From positions 1 to 5,668 of the forward strand of contig JAAYZB010000066.1 in the NCBI GenBank assembly GCA_012515085.1: 5,668 nucleotides of DNA, written 5' to 3'. Source of the DNA: Acholeplasmataceae bacterium. Its GTDB lineage: Bacteria > Bacillota_I > Bacilli_A > Izemoplasmatales > Hujiaoplasmataceae. Each line of letters starts with the position of its first letter. Position 1 is the first letter of the stretch. The notes beneath the pieces were generated by a model. That model saw only the letters and a list, made by a program, of their open reading frames with translations, had not been told where the DNA came from and did not search any database. A program made the position numbers and the translations under genes. Shown piece after piece: positions 1 through 5,668 of the stretch.

Positions 1-404
1 ATGAACCGAGGAAGCGGAATATCCGTCAATCCTTGTCCTTGAATCGCCCACACAAACACCACAGCGAATGCGGGAGCGAAGATGTTGAGCGCCGTTCCGG
101 AAATTGTCTGATCCGCTTTCAAGCGAATCGCAGCATATCCAAGCAAAATAGAGAGTAAACCACCACTTACCCCCGCTATCAGCATACCGATCAATACCGT
201 GAGTTGGGGGGCGTTTTCGGCAAATGTGCTATTGGCCATCAAACTTAGGAAGATGGAGCCGGCCATACCGCCAAAGATCATGATACCTTCTAAAGCAATA
301 TTGATGATACCACTGCGCTCACTGAACATCCCGGCCAAGGCGACGAGCAGAAGTGAGACACCATAGGCGATGGTGGAAGAAAGAACCAGGGCAATGAAAT
401 CCAT
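1..404 (-). CDS. Second permease of a BMP-type nucleoside ABC importer (partial, C-terminus outside window)
   Basis: This is an inner-membrane permease of the BPD_transp_2 family, the NupQ/YufQ position of a purine-nucleoside importer; it would pair with permease 1 to form the channel. About 134 N-terminal residues are visible of a usual length of roughly 300-320, and no stop occurs before the window edge. The start is the ATG at 404-402, preceded by AAAGGAG about ten bases upstream. It overlaps the permease 1 stop by one base (TAATG), which suggests translational coupling. A hydrophobic segment spans residues 3-25. It is followed by FSERSGIINIALEG (27-40), a hallmark of this permease family, then GMAGS and further hydrophobic stretches around 60-85 and 105-125. 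KADQTISGTALN (about 95-106) also fits the family. The family call is firm. That the substrate is a nucleoside is inferred from gene order and the neighbouring BMP protein. Confidence 0.9.
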   Translation of the reverse strand, partial: MDFIALVLSSTIAYGVSLLLVALAGMFSERSGIINIALEGIMIFGGMAGSIFLSLMANSTFAENAPQLTVLIGMLIAGVSGGLLSILLGYAAIRLKADQTISGTALNIFAPAFAVVFVWAIQGQGLTDIPLPRF

Positions 405-1591
405 TAGTTCTCAACTCCTTTCGATTCGGTAACCGGTGGTTCGACGGGAGCATCCGGAGTTTCTGGTGTCTCCTTTTTTTCTTTTCTTTTGATAAACTTT
501 CTGACCACGCCACGCATGATCAGAGAGAAAGCACTGAAATAGATGATGATGGATAAAATCACGTTAACCATCTCGGCACTGAATTCTGGCTGCATGGCTT
601 CTCCACCTACTTGCAGATAGCCAATGAAGACACTGCTAGCAATAATCCCAAGCGGGTGCGAAAATGCGAGTAGAGCGACAGGGATTCCATTAAAACCCAT
701 CGGCAACAGCGATGTAGAAGAGATCGTATAATCAACTGTGCCAGCCAAATAACTGATAGCACCACCAATACCCGACAAACCTCCGGCGATCATCATCGCG
801 AAGAGGATGTTCCGTTTGGACTTGATCCCTGCATAAACGCTGGCATGACGGTTGTAACCTCCCGCCTTTAGTTCATATCCAAAGGTGGTTTTTTCGAGGA
901 TGAAGTAGACTATTACAGCAATCAATATCGTGATGAAGATGCCGATATTGGCATAGGAACTGTCAAGCAACTTATCCAGTCCAAACCTTGGCAACAATCC
1001 TGAAGGATTTGCCGTAACGACAGAAATCGTCCGTGAGCGGTCAGAGGGATTCAGCCACATGCCGGGTGTATTCATGAATATCAAGTTGCATAAGAACAAC
1101 GCTGTCCAATTACACATGATGGACGTGATGACTTCATTGACATGGAAATAGGCATTGAAGAATCCAGGAATTGCCCCCCACACGGCTCCAGCCAACATAG
1201 CGATCAAGATGGCAGCCCACCAGGGGAATTTCCACATGATCGCCGCAAAGAGACCGAAGAAGGCGCCAATCGTATATTGGCCCGTCGCTCCAATATTGAA
1301 GAGGCCGGTTCGAAAGGCAAAACCAATCGACAAGCCGGTCATCATCAACGGGGCTGCTTTATATAAGACTTTTGCGAAGCTCTTCGCGCTAGAGATACCA
1401 TATGTGAGCAAATCACTCATTCCCAAAAAGGAAGATCCAGCATCGATGAAAAGAAGCAAGATGAAGCCTAATATCAAACCAACTATAATTGAAATGACGG
1501 ATGCGGACACACTGGTAAAACCTGGTGCCGCTGTGAGCCGATCGAGAAAACGCCGATCGGCATAGACAACCGGTTTCGTTTTCTTGGTCAT
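404..1591 (-). CDS. First permease of a BMP-type nucleoside ABC importer
   Basis: This is a 395-residue integral membrane permease of the BPD_transp_2 family, matching NupP/YufP of the B. subtilis guanosine transporter. It likely forms a heterodimeric channel with the next gene and is energised by the ATPase upstream. A short charged N-terminus (1-25) precedes a strong membrane segment at about 28-50. The family signature FRTGLFNIGATGQ lies at 93-105, and several further hydrophobic segments follow. KAGGYNRHASVYAGI, at about residues 242-256, lies in a polar loop of the kind that contacts the ATPase. The last 30 or so residues form an unusual hydrophilic tail, first Lys/Arg-rich and then Pro/Glu-rich (ETPETPDAPVEPP), which makes the protein longer than YufP (about 350). 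The ATG at 1591-1589 overlaps the ATPase stop by four bases (ATGA), and GGGTGATC just upstream may serve as ribosome site. The family is certain; the exact substrate is inferred. Confidence 0.93.
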   Translation of the reverse strand: MTKKTKPVVYADRRFLDRLTAAPGFTSVSASVISIIVGLILGFILLLFIDAGSSFLGMSDLLTYGISSAKSFAKVLYKAAPLMMTGLSIGFAFRTGLFNIGATGQYTIGAFFGLFAAIMWKFPWWAAILIAMLAGAVWGAIPGFFNAYFHVNEVITSIMCNWTALFLCNLIFMNTPGMWLNPSDRSRTISVVTANPSGLLPRFGLDKLLDSSYANIGIFITILIAVIVYFILEKTTFGYELKAGGYNRHASVYAGIKSKRNILFAMMIAGGLSGIGGAISYLAGTVDYTISSTSLLPMGFNGIPVALLAFSHPLGIIASSVFIGYLQVGGEAMQPEFSAEMVNVILSIIIYFSAFSLIMRGVVRKFIKRKEKKETPETPDAPVEPPVTESKGVEN

Positions 1592-3144
1592 GCCAGATCA
1601 CCCGCTTCCTGATTTTGGGGAGTGGATCTATTTCCACCCACCATGTATAAACCCATTTCATTGGGGGTCGTCTTGTGGGGATCCAGTTCCGCTACGATTT
1701 CACCGTTATACATGATTAAGATGCGATCGCTGAGAGCGAGCACCTCTTCCAACTCCAAACTGATGAGCAAGATTCCTTTACCGGAATTTCTTTCTTTGAT
1801 CAATTGGGTATGGATATATTCAATGGCTCCTATATCCAAACCGCGAGTGGGCTGGACGGCCACAACCAGATTTGGATTAAAATCGATCTCTCGAGCAATG
1901 ATCGCTTTTTGTTGGTTTCCTCCGCTCATACTGCGAACGATGGTTGTGGAGCCTTGACCACTGCGAATATCGTATTGTTCAATCAATTTATCCGAATAAT
2001 TTCGGACCGCTTCTTTCAAGATGATGCCGTGACGGTTGAAATCGGATTGCCAGTATCGTTTTAAAACTAGATTTTTCTCCAAACTGTAATCCAGAATCAA
2101 GCCATATTTGTGACGATCCTCCGGGATATGGCTCATTCCCAGTTTCACACGATCCCGAATGGAGCTGTTGGTGATATCCACATTCGAAAAATGGATGATT
2201 CCTGAAATCGTTTTTTCCAATCCGGTTAGGGCATAAGCCAGTTCACTTTGTCCATTACCTTCAATCCCGGCAATGGCTACGATTTCACCAGAATGGACAT
2301 CAAACGAGACGTTTTTAACGGCGTTTAACTTTTTGTGAAGCTTATTAGCAACGGTGAGATGTTCAACTTTCAATATCACGTCGGGAGATTGCGCCCTTTT
2401 ATCACTGCGGATCGTCTTCACTTTGCGACCCACCATCATCATTGATAATTCACTTTTGGTGGTGTCTTTGATATTGACGGTACCCATCCACTTACCTTTT
2501 CTGAGAACAGTAACACGGTCCGACACCGCCATGATTTCATTGAGTTTATGTGTGATGAAAAGAATCGATTTGCCTTCCTTGATCAAGTTTCTCATAATTT
2601 GCATGAGCTCCTCGATCTCTTGAGGCGTCAGAATGGCGGTTGGCTCATCAAAAATCAAGATTTCATTTTCCCGGTACAGCATTTTCAAGATTTCGACTCG
2701 CTGTTGCATTCCTACCGATATATCTTCGATCTTTGCATCCACATTGACGTGTAAGTTATATTTTTCTGATAATTCAATCACTTTTTTTCGAGTTTCATTG
2801 AGTGTCAAAAAGCCTGATTTTGTGGGTTCTGCACCCAAAATGATGTTCTCTAAGACGGTGAATACTTCCACAAGTTTGAAATGTTGATGAACCATGCCGA
2901 TTCCCAAAGCGTTGGCATCGTTTGGATTGGTAATCTTGACTGCTTCACCATTTTTCAGGATCATTCCCGTATCTGGGGTATAAAGCCCAAAGAGAATACT
3001 CATCAACGTAGATTTCCCGGCTCCGTTTTCTCCCAGCAGTGAATGGATTTCTCCCTTTCTTAGCTGCAGGGTGATATCATCATTGGCTCGGATACCGGGG
3101 AATTCCTTGGTGATGTTCTTCATCTCGATGATGTAATTGTCCAT
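1588..3144 (-). CDS. Nucleoside ABC importer ATP-binding protein with two nucleotide-binding domains
   Basis: This 518-residue cytoplasmic ATPase drives import through the two permeases; it corresponds to NupO/YufO and resembles RbsA-type sugar importers. Domain 1 (about 4-245) has Walker A GENGAGKST (38-46), Q-loop HQHFKLV (85-91), a degenerate signature SVGMQQR (142-148), Walker B ILIFDEPTA (161-169) and switch His198. Domain 2 (about 255-505) has a degenerate P-loop GIEGNGQSE (292-300), signature SMSGGNQQK (404-412) and VAVQPTRGLD (427-436), where Gln430 sits in place of the catalytic Glu. Its switch region reads ISLELEE, without His. These departures are usual for domain 2 in this family, so only one ATP site is likely to be hydrolytically competent. 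I chose the ATG at 3144-3142 because GAGAGGT lies five bases upstream. An in-frame TTG at 3186 would add 14 residues, but it has no ribosome site and lies at or upstream of the predicted transcript start. The 3' end overlaps permease 1 by four bases. Confidence 0.95.
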   Translation of the reverse strand: MDNYIIEMKNITKEFPGIRANDDITLQLRKGEIHSLLGENGAGKSTLMSILFGLYTPDTGMILKNGEAVKITNPNDANALGIGMVHQHFKLVEVFTVLENIILGAEPTKSGFLTLNETRKKVIELSEKYNLHVNVDAKIEDISVGMQQRVEILKMLYRENEILIFDEPTAILTPQEIEELMQIMRNLIKEGKSILFITHKLNEIMAVSDRVTVLRKGKWMGTVNIKDTTKSELSMMMVGRKVKTIRSDKRAQSPDVILKVEHLTVANKLHKKLNAVKNVSFDVHSGEIVAIAGIEGNGQSELAYALTGLEKTISGIIHFSNVDITNSSIRDRVKLGMSHIPEDRHKYGLILDYSLEKNLVLKRYWQSDFNRHGIILKEAVRNYSDKLIEQYDIRSGQGSTTIVRSMSGGNQQKAIIAREIDFNPNLVVAVQPTRGLDIGAIEYIHTQLIKERNSGKGILLISLELEEVLALSDRILIMYNGEIVAELDPHKTTPNEMGLYMVGGNRSTPQNQEAGDLA

Positions 3145-3190
3145 AATGACCTCTCGATTAGAAACATATAAAATCTTAGAATTCAATGAT

Positions 3191-3199
3191 AGTATAACA
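3191..3199 (-). promoter_or_regulatory. Extended -10 promoter for the ATPase-permease genes
   Basis: On the minus strand this reads TGTTATACT: a TATACT hexamer (five of six matches to TATAAT) with the TGn extension. The region 17 bases upstream falls in the terminator stem and has no good -35 match, so this would be an extended -10 type promoter. Transcription would start near 3184, about 40 bases before the ATG at 3144. It would let the ATPase and permeases be transcribed independently of the binding-protein gene. Confidence 0.5.
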
Positions 3200-3200
3200 T

Positions 3201-3230
3201 AAACAAAAAGAAAAGGGCTAGGCCCTTTTC
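3201..3230 (-). terminator. Intercistronic rho-independent terminator after the BMP lipoprotein gene
   Basis: On the minus strand a nine-base perfect stem, GAAAAGGGC pairing with GCCCTTTTC (3230-3222 and 3218-3210), closes a three-base loop. It is followed by TTTTTGTTT (3209-3201). It begins 23 bases after the binding-protein TGA (3255-3253) and precedes the ATPase gene. Only four or so GC pairs support the stem, so partial read-through is plausible. It would raise binding-protein mRNA above that of the membrane components, which is common in ABC import operons. Confidence 0.82.
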
Positions 3231-3252
3231 AAAAACCAAAATATGTTTGAGA

Positions 3253-4350
3253 TCACGCGTCGTAGTCAACCACGATTTTTGTAACGGTTGGTTCAGCAGC
3301 AGTGCTTGCGCTTACCACAATATCGCCATCGACAAGGTCCGCAAAGAGGGCGTTATATTCCGTTACTGTGAAGTTTGTCAATCTCCATGAAGCCGCAGCA
3401 GTTGGTAAACCGATACCGTTTTCAACTGCACCCATCGTTCTAGTTTTACCGGCGAGGGTTGCTGGCCAAGCTTTTTCATTATCAAAGAAGGCTTCAAGGG
3501 ATTCTTCCACAGACAAAGTTAAAGCTTTCATTGCGGAGGTGATGATTCTATCGCTTTCAGCTTGTTGGTCGACGTCAACACCGATGACTTTTCCAGCAGT
3601 CGTGTTTGCTGCCGCAGCCACAACGCTCGTATAGAGCTTTCCACCACAAGAGAAAATGACTTCAACACCAGCGGCATACCAGCCATCCATCTTGGTTTCT
3701 AGCGCATCGCTTCCTTCAAAAGCACCCACATAGTAATACTTCATCGTTACGGCACCGGTAGCCAGACCGAGATCCACAGCCGCTTTTTCCGCACCTTGGA
3801 CATAGCCATAGCCATAACGGATCACAGCCGGAACCGCCATTCCACCGATGAAGCCTAAGCTCCGGAATCCTTCTTGAACAGCCGCATATCCGGCAAGGAA
3901 TCCAGCTTGTTCTTCTTGATATAAGACGCAGTGAACATTGTCGGCGGTTTCATATACGAGGTTTGCACCGTCATTGCTGAAGTCGCCATTGTTGGGTTCG
4001 CCATCCAGAATCAGGAAGGCAACATCGGGATAATCCGCTTGAACTTCAAAGATCGCTGTTTCAAACAAGTATCCCGGGCACACAACTATTTTCGCGCCTT
4101 TATCAATCGCGGCTTCGATGGTTTCAACCCGAGCTGCTTGGCTATCTTCAGCTGGGCGGAAATAGTCGTATGAAATATCGTTGGCTTCTGCATAGTTCTT
4201 TACACCTGTCCATGCTCCTTCATTAAAGGACTTATCATCGATATTGCCAACGTCGGTGACCAAAGCAATCTCGTAGGTCCTTCCTGCACATCCAACCAAA
4301 GCACCAAAAGCAAGCAAAGCGAGAAGAATAACACTAAAAAACTTTTTCAT
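3253..4350 (-). CDS. BMP-family nucleoside-binding lipoprotein (ABC importer substrate-binding protein)
   Basis: This 365-residue extracytoplasmic, lipid-anchored protein is the binding component of the importer encoded downstream. It belongs to the Bmp/PnrA family (NupN/YufN, Treponema TmpC/PnrA, Borrelia BmpA), whose characterised members bind purine nucleosides. The signal peptide has KK at 2-3, a hydrophobic core at 4-17 and lipobox LVGC with Cys21 as the predicted lipidation site. The family hallmark TDVGNIDDKSFNEGAW spans 32-47. GFLAGYAA, GFIGGMAVPAV, the YGYGYVQGAE segment and GVDVDQQAESD follow the usual fold order; the Asp residues of GVDVDQ and DVGN lie where the ribose-binding site is expected. 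The ATG at 4350 has a strong GGAGGG ribosome site six bases upstream. It is the first gene of the operon, separated from the ATPase by a terminator and an internal promoter. Purine nucleoside is the best substrate guess, but some family members bind other small molecules. Confidence 0.93.
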   Translation of the reverse strand: MKKFFSVILLALLAFGALVGCAGRTYEIALVTDVGNIDDKSFNEGAWTGVKNYAEANDISYDYFRPAEDSQAARVETIEAAIDKGAKIVVCPGYLFETAIFEVQADYPDVAFLILDGEPNNGDFSNDGANLVYETADNVHCVLYQEEQAGFLAGYAAVQEGFRSLGFIGGMAVPAVIRYGYGYVQGAEKAAVDLGLATGAVTMKYYYVGAFEGSDALETKMDGWYAAGVEVIFSCGGKLYTSVVAAAANTTAGKVIGVDVDQQAESDRIITSAMKALTLSVEESLEAFFDNEKAWPATLAGKTRTMGAVENGIGLPTAAASWRLTNFTVTEYNALFADLVDGDIVVSASTAAEPTVTKIVVDYDA

Positions 4351-4395
4351 TTTTTCCCTCCATATTGAATTTTATTGATACTATTCATATTAGTA

Positions 4396-4424
4396 ATTCT
4401 ATCACACAGATTTTTAAATAACAA
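4396..4424 (-). promoter_or_regulatory. Promoter of the nucleoside importer operon
   Basis: On the minus strand TTGTTA (4424-4419, four of six matches to TTGACA) is followed by a 17-base spacer and TAGAAT (4401-4396, five of six matches to TATAAT). The -10 is preceded by TGA, giving an extended -10. The predicted start, near 4389, leaves a leader of about 40 bases before the lipoprotein ATG. That is too short to hold a purine riboswitch, so any purine control would have to act at initiation. Confidence 0.65.
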
Positions 4425-4471
4425 GATTGTTTCCAATTATCCGCGAACAGTGTAAAAAAACCTTAGATTCG

Positions 4472-4543
4472 TTATAGAAAAATATCTTGGTAAAAATCTG
4501 GTTCGCCTTTATTATATGTCTGAATGTCTTTGAGGTCAATCAT
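4472..4543 (-). pseudogene. Possible remnant of an ABC ATPase N-terminus (23 codons)
   Basis: The frame starts with ATG at 4543 and stops with TAA at 4474-4472. It translates as MIDLKDIQTYNKGEPDFYQ followed by DIFL. This resembles the first 20-25 residues of MacB/LolD-type ABC ATPases, which typically read MI-LK-I...Y..G.......DI.L. Nothing ABC-like follows in this frame, and there is no Walker A motif before the operon promoter. No GGAG ribosome site precedes it. It may be a gene stub left by deletion, or chance similarity over a very short stretch. The call is tentative. Confidence 0.22.
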
Positions 4544-4713
4544 TTTTAAGCCGATTATTAATAAATAATTACTAAATGGTTTTTTTAATCGAAATATAAT
4601 CAATTAAAAAACACAGAGAAATCTTATCATAATCAAGTTCAATTTGGGCGATGCACTGCTTTGTTTCAGCATTTAATCGGAAGAGCAGATGAGTAGGCTA
4701 TTTGCTCAATGAA

Positions 4714-4722
4714 TGGTATAAT
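4714..4722 (+). promoter_or_regulatory. Extended -10 promoter of the FMN reductase gene
   Basis: TGGTATAAT is a perfect TATAAT hexamer (4717-4722) with a TG extension one base upstream. The hexamer 17 bases upstream (TAGGCT, 4694-4699) is a poor -35, as is common for extended -10 promoters. Transcription would begin near 4729, giving a leader of about 42 bases that contains the AGGGAG ribosome site (4757-4762). Confidence 0.65.
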
Positions 4723-4770
4723 AAAGTGGGAATAGCATCACTAGAATATATTTAATAGGGAGAACTAATA

Positions 4771-5325
4771 ATGATAAAAGAAAACCATTTAAGAATAGGA
4801 ATAATCTTAGGAAGTACTCGAGAAGGTCGAGTCAGTCCGCAAGTCGGAGAATGGATCAAAGCCAATGCCGAAAGCCGACAGGACGCCGTATATGAGATCG
4901 TTGATATAAAAACCTATCAGTTACCGTTACTGGGAGAATCGAATAATCTGGAAGGGGTCAATCGCTGGAATGAAAAAATAGCGAGTCTCGATGGCTTTGT
5001 ATTCATCGTGCCAGAATACAATCATGGAATGACCGGGGTCTTAAAAAACGCTTTAGATTCCGCCTACGAAGCCTGGAACAACAAACCGGCCGGGTTGGTT
5101 AGTTATGGCTCCGCTCTCGGGAGTCGAGCCGCGGAACAGGTCCGGTTGGTTTTGGGAGAACTCCAAGTAGCGGATGTTCGGGCGCAGGTTTTGTTGTCAT
5201 TGTTCACGGATTTTATAGATGGTGTCGAGTTCAATCCCCATAAACGCCATTTGAAAAATCTAAATACGATGCTCGATCAGTTGACCCGTTGGGCTGAAGC
5301 GTTTCAATCGATTAGAAACCAATAA
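4771..5325 (+). CDS. NADPH-dependent FMN reductase-like flavoprotein
   Basis: This is a 184-residue soluble flavodoxin-fold protein of the NADPH-dependent FMN reductase family (PF03358; relatives include YieF/ChrR and yeast Lot6). Such enzymes bind FMN and pass electrons from NAD(P)H to quinones, azo dyes or other acceptors. The full length matches the family (about 175-195). The FMN phosphate loop GSTREGR lies at 14-20 after beta strand RIGIIL. PEYNHG at 81-86, with LKNALD at 91-96, is the second flavin-contact motif, and YGSALGSRAAEQ (112-123) is the third conserved block. The ATG at 4771 has AGGGAG eight bases upstream. The gene stands alone, with its own promoter and a terminator just after its TAA, so context gives no clue to the electron acceptor. 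The family is secure; whether it acts as a quinone reductase, azoreductase or general oxidoreductase cannot be told. Confidence 0.92.
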   Translation: MIKENHLRIGIILGSTREGRVSPQVGEWIKANAESRQDAVYEIVDIKTYQLPLLGESNNLEGVNRWNEKIASLDGFVFIVPEYNHGMTGVLKNALDSAYEAWNNKPAGLVSYGSALGSRAAEQVRLVLGELQVADVRAQVLLSLFTDFIDGVEFNPHKRHLKNLNTMLDQLTRWAEAFQSIRNQ

Positions 5326-5344
5326 TCAGTAACGTTCACACTCG

Positions 5345-5379
5345 AAAAAAAAGCCGTTTTTGCGGCTCTTTTTGCTTTT
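5345..5379. terminator. Bidirectional rho-independent terminator between convergent genes
   Basis: AGCCG (5352-5356) pairs with CGGCT (5363-5367) around a six-base loop. On the plus strand the stem is followed by CTTTTTGCTTTT, terminating the flavoprotein gene 20 or so bases after its stop. On the minus strand the same stem is followed by seven or more T (the A run at 5345-5352), terminating the glycerate kinase gene. The flanking A and T runs can extend the stem apart from one mismatch. Confidence 0.85.
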
Positions 5380-5668
5380 CATTGTTGAGAAATCCATGAT
5401 TCTAACGCTTTTTTCAAATAATAGTCGGCGTGGGACATGCCAATTTTCAATTCGATGTCTCTTGGCGTGATTTCATGGACGTTCGTCAAACCAAGAGGAA
5501 AATTCGAGGATTCGAGATCCAATCTACCGACAAAGGCAATGAGTGGAACGTTGCTTTTATAACATCTGGATGCAATTCCGCTGATCGCTTTTCCTTTCAG
5601 CGTTTGTTGATCCAGTCGCCCTTCACCCGTGATTACCACATCTGCTTGGGACAAAATTGTATCAAAAT
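5379..5668 (-). CDS. Glycerate kinase, GlxK/GarK family (partial, C-terminal part)
   Basis: The C-terminal 96 or so residues of a glycerate kinase (PF02595, about 370-380 residues when complete) are visible; the frame stays open to the right window edge. The enzyme phosphorylates D-glycerate with ATP, normally to 2-phosphoglycerate in this family, feeding glycolysis from glyoxylate, glucarate or serine breakdown. The fragment opens with FDTILSQADVVITGEGRLDQQT, which fits the conserved FD..L..ADLVITGEG..D.QT block near the active site. KGKAISGIA and PLIAFVGRLDL follow in family order, and the tail SHADYYLKKALESWI is the usual closing helix. A TTG at 5654 is an internal Leu codon, not a start, because conserved residues continue upstream of it. 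The gene ends with TGA inside the shared terminator's T-tract. It is convergent with the flavoprotein gene, so the two are separate units. Confidence 0.9.
   Translation of the reverse strand, partial: FDTILSQADVVITGEGRLDQQTLKGKAISGIASRCYKSNVPLIAFVGRLDLESSNFPLGLTNVHEITPRDIELKIGMSHADYYLKKALESWISQQ

Larger units (their letters stand above)
4351..4770. other. AT-rich divergent intergenic region
   Basis: About 420 bases separate the leftward importer operon from the rightward flavoprotein gene. The sequence is visibly more AT-rich than the flanking genes. It contains the two divergent promoters annotated separately, a 23-codon minus-strand frame at 4472-4543, and an AT inverted repeat (TTTTTTAAT at 4581-4589 and ATTAAAAAA at 4603-4611, 13-base gap). 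I see no tRNA, riboswitch or full-length gene in it. Confidence 0.75.

Noticed and set aside
1142..1565. Plus-strand open frames of up to 136 codons antisense to permease 1
   Set aside because: They lie wholly opposite a well-conserved membrane protein gene, have no recognisable domain, and show the low-complexity composition expected of an antisense shadow.
1588..3144. Inactivated second ATPase domain as a sign of gene decay
   Set aside because: A degenerate P-loop, a Gln in place of the Walker B Glu and a missing switch His are normal for domain 2 of this importer family.
4351..4470. A purine riboswitch in the leader of the nucleoside importer operon
   Set aside because: The predicted transcript leader is only about 40 bases, and I see no three-way-junction aptamer pattern in the upstream minus strand.
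5379..5654. A complete 91-residue protein starting at the TTG at 5654
   Set aside because: Conserved glycerate kinase residues (FDTIL) continue in frame upstream to the window edge, so this is the C-terminal part of a larger gene.
1..5668. Mycoplasma-type code with TGA read as Trp
   Set aside because: Three genes end at TGA at the place expected for their families, and Trp positions use TGG, so the standard bacterial code fits.
1..5668. Mobile element, CRISPR array, toxin-antitoxin or defence system
   Set aside because: No transposase, integrase, direct repeat array or small paired genes were seen; all large frames are explained by metabolic and transport families.

Overview
The window reads as bacterial DNA from a Gram-positive-type or related lineage. 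The evidence is strong GGAGG-type ribosome sites, extended -10 promoters, A/T-tailed hairpin terminators, a lipoprotein solute-binding protein and a Bacillus-like gene order. A low-GC Bacillota or an Acholeplasma-like relative fits best. A spirochaete such as Sphaerochaeta cannot be excluded, because BMP transporters are also common there. TGA is used as a real stop at the ends of three genes and Trp is encoded by TGG, so this is not the mycoplasma code 4. The species cannot be named from the sequence.

Positions 1-4350 (minus strand) hold a purine-nucleoside-type ABC uptake operon, transcribed right to left. Its order is BMP-family substrate-binding lipoprotein, double-domain ATPase, first membrane permease, second membrane permease (cut by the left window edge). 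This is the order of the Bacillus subtilis nupNOPQ (yufNOPQ) guanosine importer. ATPase and permease 1 overlap by 4 bases (ATGA), and the two permeases overlap by 1 base (TAATG), so the three are probably translationally coupled. The binding-protein gene has its own promoter (TTGTTA-17-TAGAAT) and strong ribosome site. A hairpin with a T-tract separates it from the ATPase gene, and an extended -10 element follows that hairpin. This arrangement would give much more binding protein than membrane complex.

Positions 4351-4770 are an AT-rich divergent intergenic region carrying the leftward operon promoter and a rightward TGgTATAAT promoter. It also holds a 23-codon minus-strand frame that resembles the N-terminus of an ABC ATPase and may be a gene remnant.

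Positions 4771-5325 (plus strand) encode a small NADPH-dependent FMN reductase-like flavoprotein as a single-gene unit. A bidirectional terminator (about 5345-5379) separates it from a convergent gene at 5379-5668 (minus strand), the C-terminal part of a GlxK/GarK-family glycerate kinase cut by the right window edge. The flavoprotein and the kinase have no evident functional link to the transporter.

I found no clearly novel system. The points most worth a second look are the terminator-promoter junction inside the transport operon, the ABC-ATPase-like short frame, and possible regulatory repeats in the divergent region.
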